Positions 6,935 through 14,792 of a stretch of DNA of 64,000 nt are shown here, piece after piece. The notes under the pieces are model-generated. The model was not told the DNA's origin and made no database searches. It saw only the letters and a program-made list of their open reading frames with translations. This DNA is from Novosphingobium sp. 32-60-15 (GTDB lineage: Bacteria; Pseudomonadota; Alphaproteobacteria; Sphingomonadales; Sphingomonadaceae). Numbering within the stretch: the stretch's first letter is position 1; each line of letters starts with the position of its first letter. The DNA is taken from assembly GCF_002280675.1 (NCBI RefSeq), contig NZ_NCEN01000003.1:124001-188000 (forward strand), given 5' to 3'. A program made the position numbers and the translations under genes.

Positions 6935-8180
6935 TGCCAATCTCGCTGGGGTCAACTGGCTTTCCGGCGATCACAAAGGGAACGTCACGGCCATTCACCG
7001 TCCGGTGTTCAACAGCCAGTGCACCATTCTTGCGCCACGTCCGCAGGATTGCCTTGATGCGGCCCTTGTCGGTTTCGGCGGACAGGCCCGCCACCTTTGC
7101 GACCAGATGGCCAACCCAATCGTTGGCCTGCACGCTCTCGCGCCAGTCACCAGCCGCAAGCCTCTGCTGGACCATGTAGAGGTGCCAGGTTGTCAGGCCA
7201 TGGAACACGTCGGGCTTTTCCCAGAGCGTGGCGACGCCCACAAAATCGGACGGCTCAAGCCCGCTGCCATTATCGAGGCTCTGGCTTTCCAGCTTGATCC
7301 ATGTGGCAGCACCAGCAGGCGCACGGCTGACCTTGCCTTCGTCGATACGCACCAGCGTGCGGCGCAAGGCGGGATCGGTAATGCCAAGTTCCTCGGCATC
7401 CTTCTCCCCCATGGGATTGAGCGGAAGCACTACGCGGGCAGCATCGCGCAATGCGACCGCTCCCCGACCATCCTCTGCCGTCACCTCGCGCCCGCCCAGT
7501 TTCTTGGTATGATGCACCAGCACGACCGCGCAGCCGGTTTCTTGCGCCAGCCGCTTCCACCGTTTGGTGATGGCGTCGATTGCTCCGTTGCTGTTTTCCT
7601 GCACGGCATGGCTGGAAACGAAAGGGTCAACGACCACCGTGGCGATTTGCCGGTCCCTGATCGTCGCTGCGAGCTGGGCAAATACTTCCTCTGCCAGCGC
7701 GAAGCCGTCCCGATCTTCGATGGCCGTGCATAGCGGCTGGACTAGCCCGCTATCGAGGTGCAGCCGGTCCCCGCAATCCTCGGGGCCAATGCCATGGAAC
7801 GCGCAGGCAGCAGCCATTTGCCGCTCCAGTTCGTCGGCACCATCTTCAAGGTTGAAGATCCACACCGCTTGCGGACCTCGGGGCAGAGGCTTGCCCAAAA
7901 GGGGCCTGCCGCTGGCGAGGCAAAGCGCCATCGTGCCGCTGATTGTGCTTTTGCCAGTGCCGCCCGGTGCGATGATCGCCGTAACCTCTCCCCTCAGCAG
8001 CCAGTGGCCAAGCAGCCATTGCCGCGTGGGCAGCGATGCCGGATCGGGCCAGCGATAGGGCGTGGCGCGCAATGCGCCGTGGGCATGGATACGCGCCGCC
8101 GCTTCGCCGGGGTGAAGTGCGGCCATATCCATCGTCGCGGACTGATCTTGTTCCCCGAGTTCATCCCAACAATCAGCCAT
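6870..8180 (-). CDS. RepA-like AAA+ replicative helicase
   Basis: A 436-residue ATPase of the RepA/AAA_25 group, hexameric helicases that unwind DNA at plasmid, phage-satellite and island origins. Visible motifs are Walker A (APGGTGKST, about residue 80), a FNLEDGADEL segment, Walker B (IATVVVDPF, about 190) and the VVLVHHTKK sensor stretch (about 225). The C-terminal ~100 residues look like a winged-helix/DNA-binding part. I start it at 8180 rather than the longer in-frame 8249, because ATGGCTGA at 8180-8173 overlaps the primase stop, indicating translational coupling. The 3' end carries the iteron-like repeats. Confidence 0.85.
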   Translation of the reverse strand: MADCWDELGEQDQSATMDMAALHPGEAAARIHAHGALRATPYRWPDPASLPTRQWLLGHWLLRGEVTAIIAPGGTGKSTISGTMALCLASGRPLLGKPLPRGPQAVWIFNLEDGADELERQMAAACAFHGIGPEDCGDRLHLDSGLVQPLCTAIEDRDGFALAEEVFAQLAATIRDRQIATVVVDPFVSSHAVQENSNGAIDAITKRWKRLAQETGCAVVLVHHTKKLGGREVTAEDGRGAVALRDAARVVLPLNPMGEKDAEELGITDPALRRTLVRIDEGKVSRAPAGAATWIKLESQSLDNGSGLEPSDFVGVATLWEKPDVFHGLTTWHLYMVQQRLAAGDWRESVQANDWVGHLVAKVAGLSAETDKGRIKAILRTWRKNGALAVEHRTVNGRDVPFVIAGKPVDPSEIGTRPHLQTCGAESAESVDDDPC

Positions 8181-9114
8181 GAGAAACCGCCTTGCCCAGC
8201 CGGGCCAGTTCGATGCGCGCTGCAACCTGATCGCGGGGAATGTCCGCAAAATCGGCCCCTGAGTCCCCTGAGCGCGTTTCCGGCCTTGGGGCGGCTACAT
8301 GCGCACCAATCGCTTGAGCGGCCTTCGTGGCGGCCTTCAGGCCAAGATTTTCGGGCAAGTGGCTGTCATCGTCCGCCGCGATGATAATTTCGCGGGCCGG
8401 GAACAGTTTGCGCATAGTGCGGGCGACGGTTTCAAGGTTGCGCGCCGACATGGCAGCGGCGACGCCATGGCCGGTTGCCATGTGAACAGCCGCCACGGTT
8501 GCAAAGCCCTCCCCGATTACCAGCGGGCCGTCGGACGGCCTGCCGTCGAACATGTGCACACCATGGGGCCAGAACAGGCCAGCGGTGCGGCCATCCCTGA
8601 GGAACAGCTTGAAGCCATCGGGCCGGATGCGCTGGACATTCCACAGACGAAAGCCAGCATCCACCATCGGCACCAGCAAAGCATTGCCCGACTGGCGAAT
8701 GCCGAACGGCTCAAGCGCCTTGCGAACCAGATAGGGGTGCGCCGCGTCCGCCCGGTTGGCATTGCTCCACAAGTCCGCCGCGCTGGATGCCGCCATTTCC
8801 TCGCACGCCAGCCGCTCGCGTTGCCGGGCCAGCTCAGCTTGCCGGATCGAGCGGCGCTCTGCCGCAGTCAGTTCTCGGGTTTTGCGCTCGCCATCGGATG
8901 CAATGAAGCCATCCCGGCGAAGCATTTCCTTCACCGCCAACGCATCGGCAGTCGTGCCGTTGTAGCAGGCGACAAGCAGGCCATCGGGAGCGAGCGCGCT
9001 TGCCTTGATCGCCGTTCCCCTGTCGCGGCTGGAATGACCGGGCGTCGGAATCAGCGCATTGCCCTTGCAGACCTTGCCGCCGTAGTGGCGCGCGATTGCT
9101 TGCACGTCGATCAT
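8173..9114 (-). CDS. Toprim-domain primase
   Basis: A 313-residue protein. The N-terminal part (MIDVQAIARHYGGKVCKGNALIPTPGHSSRDRG) resembles the start of element-borne primases but lacks a full zinc-ribbon. The middle is charged and helical (residues ~80-110). The C-terminal half is a Toprim fold with the conserved Glu in VIGEGFATVAAVHMATG and the acidic IIIAADDD motif. This is the primase half of a split primase-helicase unit; the helicase is the next gene and overlaps it by 8 bases. Its own ATG overlaps the stop of the upstream winged-helix gene by 4 bases (ATGA, 9114-9111). Confidence 0.85.
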   Translation of the reverse strand: MIDVQAIARHYGGKVCKGNALIPTPGHSSRDRGTAIKASALAPDGLLVACYNGTTADALAVKEMLRRDGFIASDGERKTRELTAAERRSIRQAELARQRERLACEEMAASSAADLWSNANRADAAHPYLVRKALEPFGIRQSGNALLVPMVDAGFRLWNVQRIRPDGFKLFLRDGRTAGLFWPHGVHMFDGRPSDGPLVIGEGFATVAAVHMATGHGVAAAMSARNLETVARTMRKLFPAREIIIAADDDSHLPENLGLKAATKAAQAIGAHVAAPRPETRSGDSGADFADIPRDQVAARIELARLGKAVSHG

Positions 9115-9422
9115 AGCGCCGCCCTCCCTTGATCGGTGAGGCGCAGCACCGCCGCATACTTGCCGGACGGGTTGCGCCGCCGCGCGCCGGTTGGTTCGAC
9201 AAGGCCCATGGTTCGCAACTCGCTGAATCGTGGCTGGAGCGCTTCACGCGCAACGCCAGCAACAGCCACGACCTCAAGCGGGGTTGCCTCTCCCAGCCGG
9301 GCGAGCGCCAGCATGGCGACACGGCGAAGGCGGCGAACGCTAGGCGCGATGGCGTCGGCAGCGTCCTGGCTGGTGCCGTCCGGGCCTTTAGCGCCGGGAT
9401 CGTCGGGGTAGCGATCAGCCAT
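9111..9422 (-). CDS. Small winged-helix protein of the replication operon
   Basis: A 103-residue protein with a helix-turn-helix/winged-helix pattern in its second half (RVAMLALARLGEATPLEVVAVAGVAREALQPRFSELRTMGLVEPTGARRRN), like the DNA-binding part of MarR-type or replication-accessory proteins. The basic GARRRNPSGKYAAVLRLT segment would be the wing. A role in origin binding or control of the operon fits the position but is inferred. The start overlaps the previous small ORF by ATGGCTGA, and the stop overlaps the primase start by ATGA. Confidence 0.7.
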   Translation of the reverse strand: MADRYPDDPGAKGPDGTSQDAADAIAPSVRRLRRVAMLALARLGEATPLEVVAVAGVAREALQPRFSELRTMGLVEPTGARRRNPSGKYAAVLRLTDQGRAAL

Positions 9423-9600
9423 GGCCGTGCCCTCCGAATGCCAGCGCGGCGACCATCGCGGCTAGTTCGGGCCGGACTTGGTGCGCTGCGATCAGGAATT
9501 GCGCCTGAATGGTGAGGGGGCTAAGGGAGTCTCGGAAGCAGCCGCCACAGCTATTCCGCGACGCCCCGCCATTGTGCGGGGTTTCGCATTTATGGGGCAT
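9415..9600 (-). CDS. Small protein of unknown function in the replication operon
   Basis: A 61-residue ORF. The N-terminal third is rich in Cys/Gly/Asn/Ser (MPHKCETPHNGGASRNSCGG) and low-complexity; the second half (LTIQAQFLIAAHQVRPELAAMVAALAFGG) looks like a real hydrophobic helix. It may begin further in. Support comes from the tight context: its stop overlaps the ATG of the winged-helix gene in the same ATGGCTGA form seen between the primase and helicase genes. Function is unknown. Confidence 0.5.
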   Translation of the reverse strand: MPHKCETPHNGGASRNSCGGCFRDSLSPLTIQAQFLIAAHQVRPELAAMVAALAFGGHGHG

Positions 9601-9603
9601 GGC

Positions 9604-9792
9604 TCAAGCCTCCCCCGCGATAAGCGCGTGCAGCGCCTCGGCTGGAATGATCGTCCTGCCACCGACGCGAACGGCGCGAAGGCGACCAGCCGAAATGTGA
9701 TTGTAGAGCGTCGTCCGGCCAAGGCTGGACGCATGGCAGGCTTCCCGAATGCTATAACCGATTTTCGGGGGATCATGTTTCACGGATTGCAT
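9604..9792 (-). CDS. AlpA/excisionase-like helix-turn-helix protein
   Basis: From the ATG at 9792 the product has 62 residues: a short lead, then IGYSIREACHASSLGRTTLYNHISAGRLRAVRVGGRTIIPAEALHALIAG. This is the compact MerR-like helix-turn-helix of AlpA/excisionase proteins (HTH_17): SIREAC-ASSLGRTTLYNHI as the recognition unit and RVGGRTIIPAEALHAL as the wing. Such proteins act as recombination directionality factors or switch on integrase and replication genes of satellites and islands. The frame is open to 9942, but that extension is not protein-like. It heads the leftward replication block. Confidence 0.8.
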   Translation of the reverse strand: MQSVKHDPPKIGYSIREACHASSLGRTTLYNHISAGRLRAVRVGGRTIIPAEALHALIAGEA

Positions 9793-9904
9793 GGCATTGG
9801 TCCCACATTGCGGAGGCGGGATGCCTTCGCTTGGTGGCGGACCAATTAGAACGGGGCCGAGCAGCTTTGAATCGAGGAGAATTGAGATTAATCGGGCGGT
9901 GGGA

Positions 9905-10555
9905 TTATTCCCCATTTCTCCCCGCGCGATATGCCCGTGCAAGCCGATCTACTTTTGCTTCAAAACTCGCACCTTTTGCTTGGTCGGCAAGCAGCTTTGC
10001 AGCGGAGGTGGCATTCAAAGACGGATCGCCTTCGATTGCTTTTCGCATTTCAACTAGCAGCAAGGCGTCGGCATGTTGGAAGCCGGTGCCCTTGGTTCTG
10101 CCCCGGCGTGTGGGCGGAGCTACGGCGATGGCATCTAGTGTCGATTCGCCTGCGTCGGAAGCTGGCGACCAAAGTCCTACGACTTTTGCCCGCTCGACAA
10201 TTATCCGATCAAACGGATGATAAAATTCAATCCACGTTATGGGCGCGCCAAAGTGTGCAGACCACCGCGCTTTCGGCAGGGGCTGCGGTACTTCGTATCC
10301 GGTTTGCCCCCATGCCTCCAAGCGCCCATTCGCCAATGCACTGCGGACCTTTTCGGCCCCTTCGAGATAAACAAGACGATCTTGTTCCTCCAAATCGCCA
10401 TGGTCTACCCAAACCCCATCGCCAAGATCGACAGAGCCATAGCGCGGTTCGGGCCGATCAAGCCAAGCAGCCCACCGCACAGCTTGAGCGAGCGTCATCC
10501 ATGGGTCATTGGCTTTTTGTTTGGCGCTGCGGCCGTCGTCCTTCGGAACTTTCAC
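9905..10555 (-). CDS. Conserved-looking element protein of unknown function
   Basis: A 216-residue soluble protein without a family I can name. The N-terminal part (DPWMTLAQAVRWAAWLDRPEPRYG) and central segments (GRLEAWGQTGYEVPQPLPKARW, APITWIEFYHPFDRIIVERAKVVGLW) have normal protein composition. The C-terminal third is helical and basic (TRRGRTKGTGFQHADALLLVEMRKAI, AKLLADQAKGASFEAKVDRLARAYRAGR), which suggests nucleic-acid contact. It starts with GTG at 10555, preceded by GGAGG about 9 bases upstream. It is transcribed toward the AlpA-like gene, with its stop just beyond that gene's start in an alternative frame, and is divergent from the cargo gene at 10713. Confidence 0.65.
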   Translation of the reverse strand: MKVPKDDGRSAKQKANDPWMTLAQAVRWAAWLDRPEPRYGSVDLGDGVWVDHGDLEEQDRLVYLEGAEKVRSALANGRLEAWGQTGYEVPQPLPKARWSAHFGAPITWIEFYHPFDRIIVERAKVVGLWSPASDAGESTLDAIAVAPPTRRGRTKGTGFQHADALLLVEMRKAIEGDPSLNATSAAKLLADQAKGASFEAKVDRLARAYRAGRNGE

Positions 10556-10712
10556 TATGCCCCGCCTCCCTAGCGGTTCCCAAAAGGTGACGGGGAAGCA
10601 CGTGGGAAGCGCGCTTATCGGCTGGCCTGCCTATCCCCACTGCAATGTTAGGTTATACACTTCCTTGCGCCAATCGGGTCGCCGTCCAATCCACTGCTTA
10701 TCAGGGGGTAAA

Positions 10713-11120
10713 GTGTTCGATCTTGTCCAAGACTTGCGAAAGCAATGGCTCCGAAAACGTGGGATGAGCTATGCACAGAATGTATATCGAGAGTGGATCG
10801 AAGGCCCCCAATCCGATGAGCAAATGCGGCAGCGCATTGCGAATGGCCCGCTGTCAAAGTGGGTTATGTTCGATGATCCTTTTACAACCGGATACTCGGT
10901 TCAATGGCAGGAATTTGGGGCCAGCGACGCTATCGCTGGCAGGATTCGGGCCAAGAAATTCCAGTCCCATTCCTACAACATGGGCTGGTGGAATTTGATG
11001 GTCGAGCGTCACAATCTCGGCTGGCATCATCGTTCTCTGGATGAGGCATTCGCCAAGATGCAACGGCTCTATTGGGATAGGATCAAAGTCGGTCGCTCAG
11101 ATGACTATTACTCCCCCTGA
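10713..11120 (+). CDS. Hypothetical protein (element cargo)
   Basis: A 135-residue protein of unknown family. It is rich in aromatic residues and basic patches (LRKQWLRKRGMSYAQNVYREWIEG, SKWVMFDDPFTTGYSVQWQEF, FQSHSYNMGWWNLMVERHNLGWHHRSLDEAFAKMQRLYWDRI) and has no membrane segment or signal. I choose GTG at 10713 because a G-rich ribosome site (caggggg) lies about 5 bases upstream; the frame is open much further left. It is one of only two rightward genes in the element and ends 13 bases inside the convergent integrase gene. Position between integrase and replication genes is where accessory genes are often found. Confidence 0.5.
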   Translation: MFDLVQDLRKQWLRKRGMSYAQNVYREWIEGPQSDEQMRQRIANGPLSKWVMFDDPFTTGYSVQWQEFGASDAIAGRIRAKKFQSHSYNMGWWNLMVERHNLGWHHRSLDEAFAKMQRLYWDRIKVGRSDDYYSP

Positions 11121-12355
11121 GCCATCCTAATTGGCGTCACGTTGGCACCAGCTGCCGGGATCGTGGCGCAATATGTGGCCCAATCGTCCATGAGCCGCCG
11201 CCGCTTGTCGAACAGGTCGCCGCGCCGATAGGCCCGCTCCACCTTGTTCTCGATGGTATGCGCCAAGGCCATTTCGGCAACTTCATGGGCATAGCCGGTG
11301 CATTCGGCGGACCAGTCGCGGAAGCCCGAACGGAAGCCGTGCACGGTCACGTCAACTTTCATCCGGCGAAGCAGCATCGACATGGCCATGCCCGACATGC
11401 TCCCGCCTTTGTTCGCCGGAAACAGCCATTCCTTGCGCAGCCCTTGCGTTGACTTCAAAATCTCCACGGCACGCGGCGACAAGGGAACGCGATGTTCCTT
11501 GCCCGCCTTCATGCGGCTGGCCGGGATGGTCCAGATTGCCTTGTCCAAATCGACCTCATCCCACTTCGCGCCGATCACTTCCCCGGTGCGGGCAGCGGTC
11601 AGGATGGTAAATTCCAGCGCCAGCGCCGCCACGGCCTCCCGCTTGTGCAGCGCACCGACAAATGCGGGGATCGCATCATAGGGCAGGGCCTTGTGATGGC
11701 CGCGCGTTAGGCGGGACCGGACAGGCAGGATTTGCGCGATATGGCCGCGCCACCGGGCCGGGTTTTCGCCTTCCCGGTATCCGCGCGCCTTGGCGGCATC
11801 GAGGATCGTTTCCATCCGGCCTCGCACACGGCTGGCAGTCTCAGCCTTAGCCTTCCAGATCGGCTCAAGAATTTGCAAAACATGGGCAGTGCCGACCTCG
11901 GCAACGGGCAATTCTCCGATCACCGGATAGACATAGGTGGCCAGCGTGTTCTTCCATTGCTGCCGGTGCTTGTCATTGCGCCAGCTTCCCTCATTCGCGC
12001 CGATGTAGGTTTCCGCCACGGCCTTGAATGTTATTCCGGCGACTTGTGTCGCCTGAGCCGCTGCATGGGCCTCAGCGGCCTCCCGCTGGCGCTCCTCAAG
12101 TGGATCAATCCCCGCCTTCACCTTGAGGCGCAGCGCGTCGCGGGCGTCGCGGGCATCGGCAAGGGAAATGCCATCCGGTCCAGCCGTGCCAAGGCCAATG
12201 TCCCGCGACTTGCCGCTGAGCATGAAGCGATAGACCCATGACCGGGCACCACTTTCCTTCACCAGCAAATGCAGCCCGCCACCATCGGCATGGCGACCGG
12301 GCTTTGCATTCCTCACCGCCAAGGGGGTGAGCGCGTTGCTGAGCTTTTTGGGCAT
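11108..12355 (-). CDS. Tyrosine-type site-specific integrase
   Basis: A 415-residue integrase of the DUF4102/P4-integrase group that recombines the element into tRNA-Ser. The N-terminal DUF4102 domain (LTPLAVRNAKPGRHADGGGLHLLVKESGARSWVYRF) is followed by a SAM-like core-binding domain and the catalytic domain with Arg in TAARTGEVIGAKWDEVD, HxxR as VHGFRSGFRDW, the second His in ALAHTIENKVERAYRRGD and the nucleophile Tyr in that last motif. Start ATG at 12355 has GGGAG about 6 bases upstream. It reads away from attR, 215 bp from the 14-bp repeat, with inverted repeats in between that may be integrase or excisionase sites. Confidence 0.95.
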   Translation of the reverse strand: MPKKLSNALTPLAVRNAKPGRHADGGGLHLLVKESGARSWVYRFMLSGKSRDIGLGTAGPDGISLADARDARDALRLKVKAGIDPLEERQREAAEAHAAAQATQVAGITFKAVAETYIGANEGSWRNDKHRQQWKNTLATYVYPVIGELPVAEVGTAHVLQILEPIWKAKAETASRVRGRMETILDAAKARGYREGENPARWRGHIAQILPVRSRLTRGHHKALPYDAIPAFVGALHKREAVAALALEFTILTAARTGEVIGAKWDEVDLDKAIWTIPASRMKAGKEHRVPLSPRAVEILKSTQGLRKEWLFPANKGGSMSGMAMSMLLRRMKVDVTVHGFRSGFRDWSAECTGYAHEVAEMALAHTIENKVERAYRRGDLFDKRRRLMDDWATYCATIPAAGANVTPIRMAQGE

Positions 12356-12570
12356 TATGGCTCCCTGTCCGGGAACCGAACCTGCCTAAGTGGAGCCACC
12401 ATGGCACCAAGAGCAGAGCGTTCCCATAACCGCTCCCCTATAATAGCGCGGTTTTATGGGAACGCAACGGGACGCATTCGGACGGAAAAGGGCCGGAACT
12501 TCGCTAAATACTCGTATTTTAGACGTTATGTTGGCGGTATACGGATGCGGCTGGACGCTGGTTAGGCGGA
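12356..12570. promoter_or_regulatory. Integrase upstream region with terminal and inverted repeats
   Basis: Non-coding DNA between the integrase start and attR. It contains the second copy of the 19-bp end repeat (12420-12438). A perfect 10-bp inverted repeat, GTTCCCATAA (12420-12429) and TTATGGGAAC (12454-12463), is spaced by 24 bases, with another gggaac at 12371-12376. These repeats are candidate arm-type sites for integrase/excisionase or an autoregulatory operator for int; both roles are inferred. Confidence 0.5.
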
Positions 12571-12584
12571 CTCCCGCTCCGCCA
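12565..12584. repeat. attR core with flanking inverted repeat
   Basis: Bases 12571-12584 repeat the tRNA-Ser 3' end exactly. With the preceding bases they form GGCGGA-N7-TCCGCC (12565-12583), an inverted repeat of the size expected for paired integrase core-binding sites around a 7-bp crossover. Confidence 0.8.
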
Positions 12585-12779
12585 GATACTGCTTTTCAGC
12601 GGTCTTTCCTGAACTATGATAAATGCCAAAATGTTTCGGGATTACTTGGCTTTTCGCCGATTTTCCATTCACCGAGGTTCGCTCGAAATCGTCTTGAGCC
12701 AGCCTCGAAGTTATGGGTTAAATTATGCCTATCCGTGAATCGATTTGACTGCTTGACGTGCTCCGCTGATTGTTACCAG

Positions 12780-13015
12780 TCAGAGGAAGAGTCTGGTTCC
12801 TCCATGATGTTGTTTGATGGGATGCCAAGCGGCCAGCATGAACCGGGCATGGGCCAGCGAGGTGAACAGGGTCTTGTTGAGGCATTCGTTCCCGCAGGCG
12901 GCCGTTGAAGCTTTCCACGAAGCCGTTCTGCATCGGATTGCCCGGTGCGATGTAGCCCTTCCTCCTGATAGATGCGCAGCAGCTTCTTGTGGTTCGGCCT
13001 CATGCCCTCTTAGCA
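12780..13015 (-). pseudogene. Degenerate IS3-family transposase (orfB) remnant
   Basis: Fragments of an IS3-family (IS407/IS511-like) OrfB transposase are readable in different frames. MRPNHKKLLRIYQEEG is followed, after a frame change and loss of the catalytic core, by IAPGNPMQNGFVESFNGRLR and, after another one-base shift, NECLNKTLFTSLAHARFMLAAWH. The DD part of the DDE domain is missing, so it cannot be active. It lies about 200 bp outside attR. The remaining DNA between attR and the M20 gene (12585-13131) shows nothing else. Confidence 0.75.
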
Positions 13016-13131
13016 GGTGGCAGCGCATATCCCGTGACGGCGGCAACCTTTGGGAACGTACTATCGCGCTATTGCCACCTTCATGCAGCTAAAACATTAG
13101 ACGGCTTTCCGGCTTGTTCTGAAAACAGAAG

Positions 13132-14718
13132 TCAGGGCTGCGGGGTCAGCATGGGATACTTGATACCAAGTTGGTCAAGGTAGGTGGGATACTTCGTTGC
13201 ATCATAATTGAATTTTTTCAACTCGGGCCTGATACGCTCCATCAGTTCCTTGTTGAGATGGATCGCAGGTTGATCTTCTGGCGTTAGTACCGGATCATAT
13301 TTCTCATCTTTAAGCTGCACGGTCTTGAAATAGGTCTTGGCATCGCTGACCAGCTTCGGCGTGGTCATGACATCCAGCACTGTCATCGCCACGGCCTTGG
13401 CTCCGGCAACGGCTCCCTTGTGCGCCACTGGTGTTGCCATGGCGATAGCCGAGGTGACGTTGTGGCCGATCATGCTGGGAATGTTGGACGGGAAGCGTAT
13501 GGTGATCGTCGGCACCGTCCACATGATGTCGCCGATGTCGTCAGACCCGCCACCCATCGAAGGCGTGCGCGTTTCCGGTGTAGAGAGCGCGTCGACCGTG
13601 GTCTTGAGCGGCGCAATCTTGAACTTCAGCGATTCCTGTACCGCTTTGGTGAAGGCCTGATCATCTACCGACCATTTAGGCATGCCGACCAGCTTGATGT
13701 TTTCATAAGCGGCTTCAGCCAGCGGCTTATTACCAAAGTTTGGCGCTGCATAGCCAAGCACCCGCCGTTTTACCGTGGTGCCCGTCGCTTTGGCGGCAGC
13801 ATCGGCGATTTCAGTGCCCGTTTCGTAAAGCTTGCGGATCGAATCGAACGTTTGTTCGCGGAAGTAATACCAGACTGTCGCCTCGCCCGGCACGATGTTG
13901 GGCTGGCCGCCGCCATTGGTGATCACATAATGCGAACGCTGCGTCAGCGGCAGATGTTCGCGCCGCATATTCCACGCAATGTTCATCAGCTCCACGCCAT
14001 CTAGCGCGCTGCGGCCCGACCATGGCGAGCCTGCGGCGTGGCTGGTGATGCCTTTGAAAGTGTATTCAACCGAGACCATGCCGTTGTTGCCGCTATCGCC
14101 GTAGCTTGTGCCAAAGCTTGAGGCGACGTGGGTGAAGATCGATACATCGACATCCTTGAACATACCGGCGCGCACGTAATAGGCCTTGGTCGCCAGCAAT
14201 TCTTCGGCGACGCCCGGCCACAGCATCAGCTTGCCTTTGAGGCCGTGCTTGATCATCACTTCTTTGGAGGCAAGTGCGGCTGCAACGATGAGCGGCATGC
14301 CCGAATTGTGGCCTTCGCCGTGGCCCGGAGCGCCCGGAATCATCGGCTTGATCTGGGGCACACCGGGCATTTGTGACAGGCCAAGCAAGCCATCAACGTC
14401 AGATCCCAAAGCGACAACTGGGCCTTCGCCGTTGCTCCATGTTGCCGTCCATGCGCTTGGAATGCCCGCAACGCCTTTGGTGATGGTGAAGCCGTTCTTT
14501 TCAAGAATGCCGGTCAGATATTCGGCAGTCTGGAACTCCTGGAAGCCGGGTTCCTGAAAGCTGAAAACGGAATCGACCATTTCCTGAACCAGCTTGGCAT
14601 TGCCATCTATCAGTGCACTGGCTTCGGTCTTCAAGGCAGTTGGCGCCTTTGCATGGGCCGCCAAGGGTGTGGTGGCCAAAAGCAGGGCGGCGAAGGATTT
14701 TAGCGGTTTGTTTTGCAC
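13132..14718 (-). CDS. Secreted M20-family amidohydrolase
   Basis: A 528-residue exported enzyme of the M20/AbgB-like amidohydrolase group, which cleaves amide bonds of N-acyl or p-aminobenzoyl amino acids and peptides using two metal ions. It has a signal peptide (KPLKSFAALLLATTPLAAHA). Family features include the ALGSDVDGL metal-ligand segment, the GHGEGHNSG stretch, VAEELLATKAYYVRAG, and a dimerisation region starting ITSHAAGSPWSGRSALDGVELMN. The start is GTG at 14718 with GGAG 8 bases upstream; a nearby ATG is in another frame. It follows the TonB-receptor gene at 14793 on the same strand with a 74-bp gap, which suggests that the receptor imports a peptide-like substrate that this enzyme processes in the periplasm. 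Confidence 0.88.
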   Translation of the reverse strand: MQNKPLKSFAALLLATTPLAAHAKAPTALKTEASALIDGNAKLVQEMVDSVFSFQEPGFQEFQTAEYLTGILEKNGFTITKGVAGIPSAWTATWSNGEGPVVALGSDVDGLLGLSQMPGVPQIKPMIPGAPGHGEGHNSGMPLIVAAALASKEVMIKHGLKGKLMLWPGVAEELLATKAYYVRAGMFKDVDVSIFTHVASSFGTSYGDSGNNGMVSVEYTFKGITSHAAGSPWSGRSALDGVELMNIAWNMRREHLPLTQRSHYVITNGGGQPNIVPGEATVWYYFREQTFDSIRKLYETGTEIADAAAKATGTTVKRRVLGYAAPNFGNKPLAEAAYENIKLVGMPKWSVDDQAFTKAVQESLKFKIAPLKTTVDALSTPETRTPSMGGGSDDIGDIMWTVPTITIRFPSNIPSMIGHNVTSAIAMATPVAHKGAVAGAKAVAMTVLDVMTTPKLVSDAKTYFKTVQLKDEKYDPVLTPEDQPAIHLNKELMERIRPELKKFNYDATKYPTYLDQLGIKYPMLTPQP

Positions 14719-14792
14719 ATTCAGGCTCCGTCGATCAGTCTTATGATCCCGAGTGGCTGATCATGGGCGTGCCACTCCGGTCTCGGCTTTGG

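Larger units (their letters stand above)
5170..12584. mobile_element. 7.4-kb integrative element in tRNA-Ser(GGA)
   Basis: A 14-bp direct repeat (ctcccgctccgcca) bounds the element: attL is the 3' end of tRNA-Ser at 5170-5183 and attR is at 12571-12584, next to the 5' side of a tyrosine integrase gene. Inside are a leftward block (AlpA-like protein, small protein, winged-helix protein, Toprim primase, RepA-like helicase, then an overlapping gene pair), a rightward secreted-protein gene near attL and a second rightward cargo gene. A 19-bp repeat (gttcccataaccgctcccc) occurs in the same orientation near both ends. No capsid, tail, terminase, relaxase or type IV secretion gene is visible, so it carries replication and integration functions but must rely on a helper for transfer. 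It resembles phage satellites or small replicative integrative elements; which one cannot be decided from sequence alone. Confidence 0.85.
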
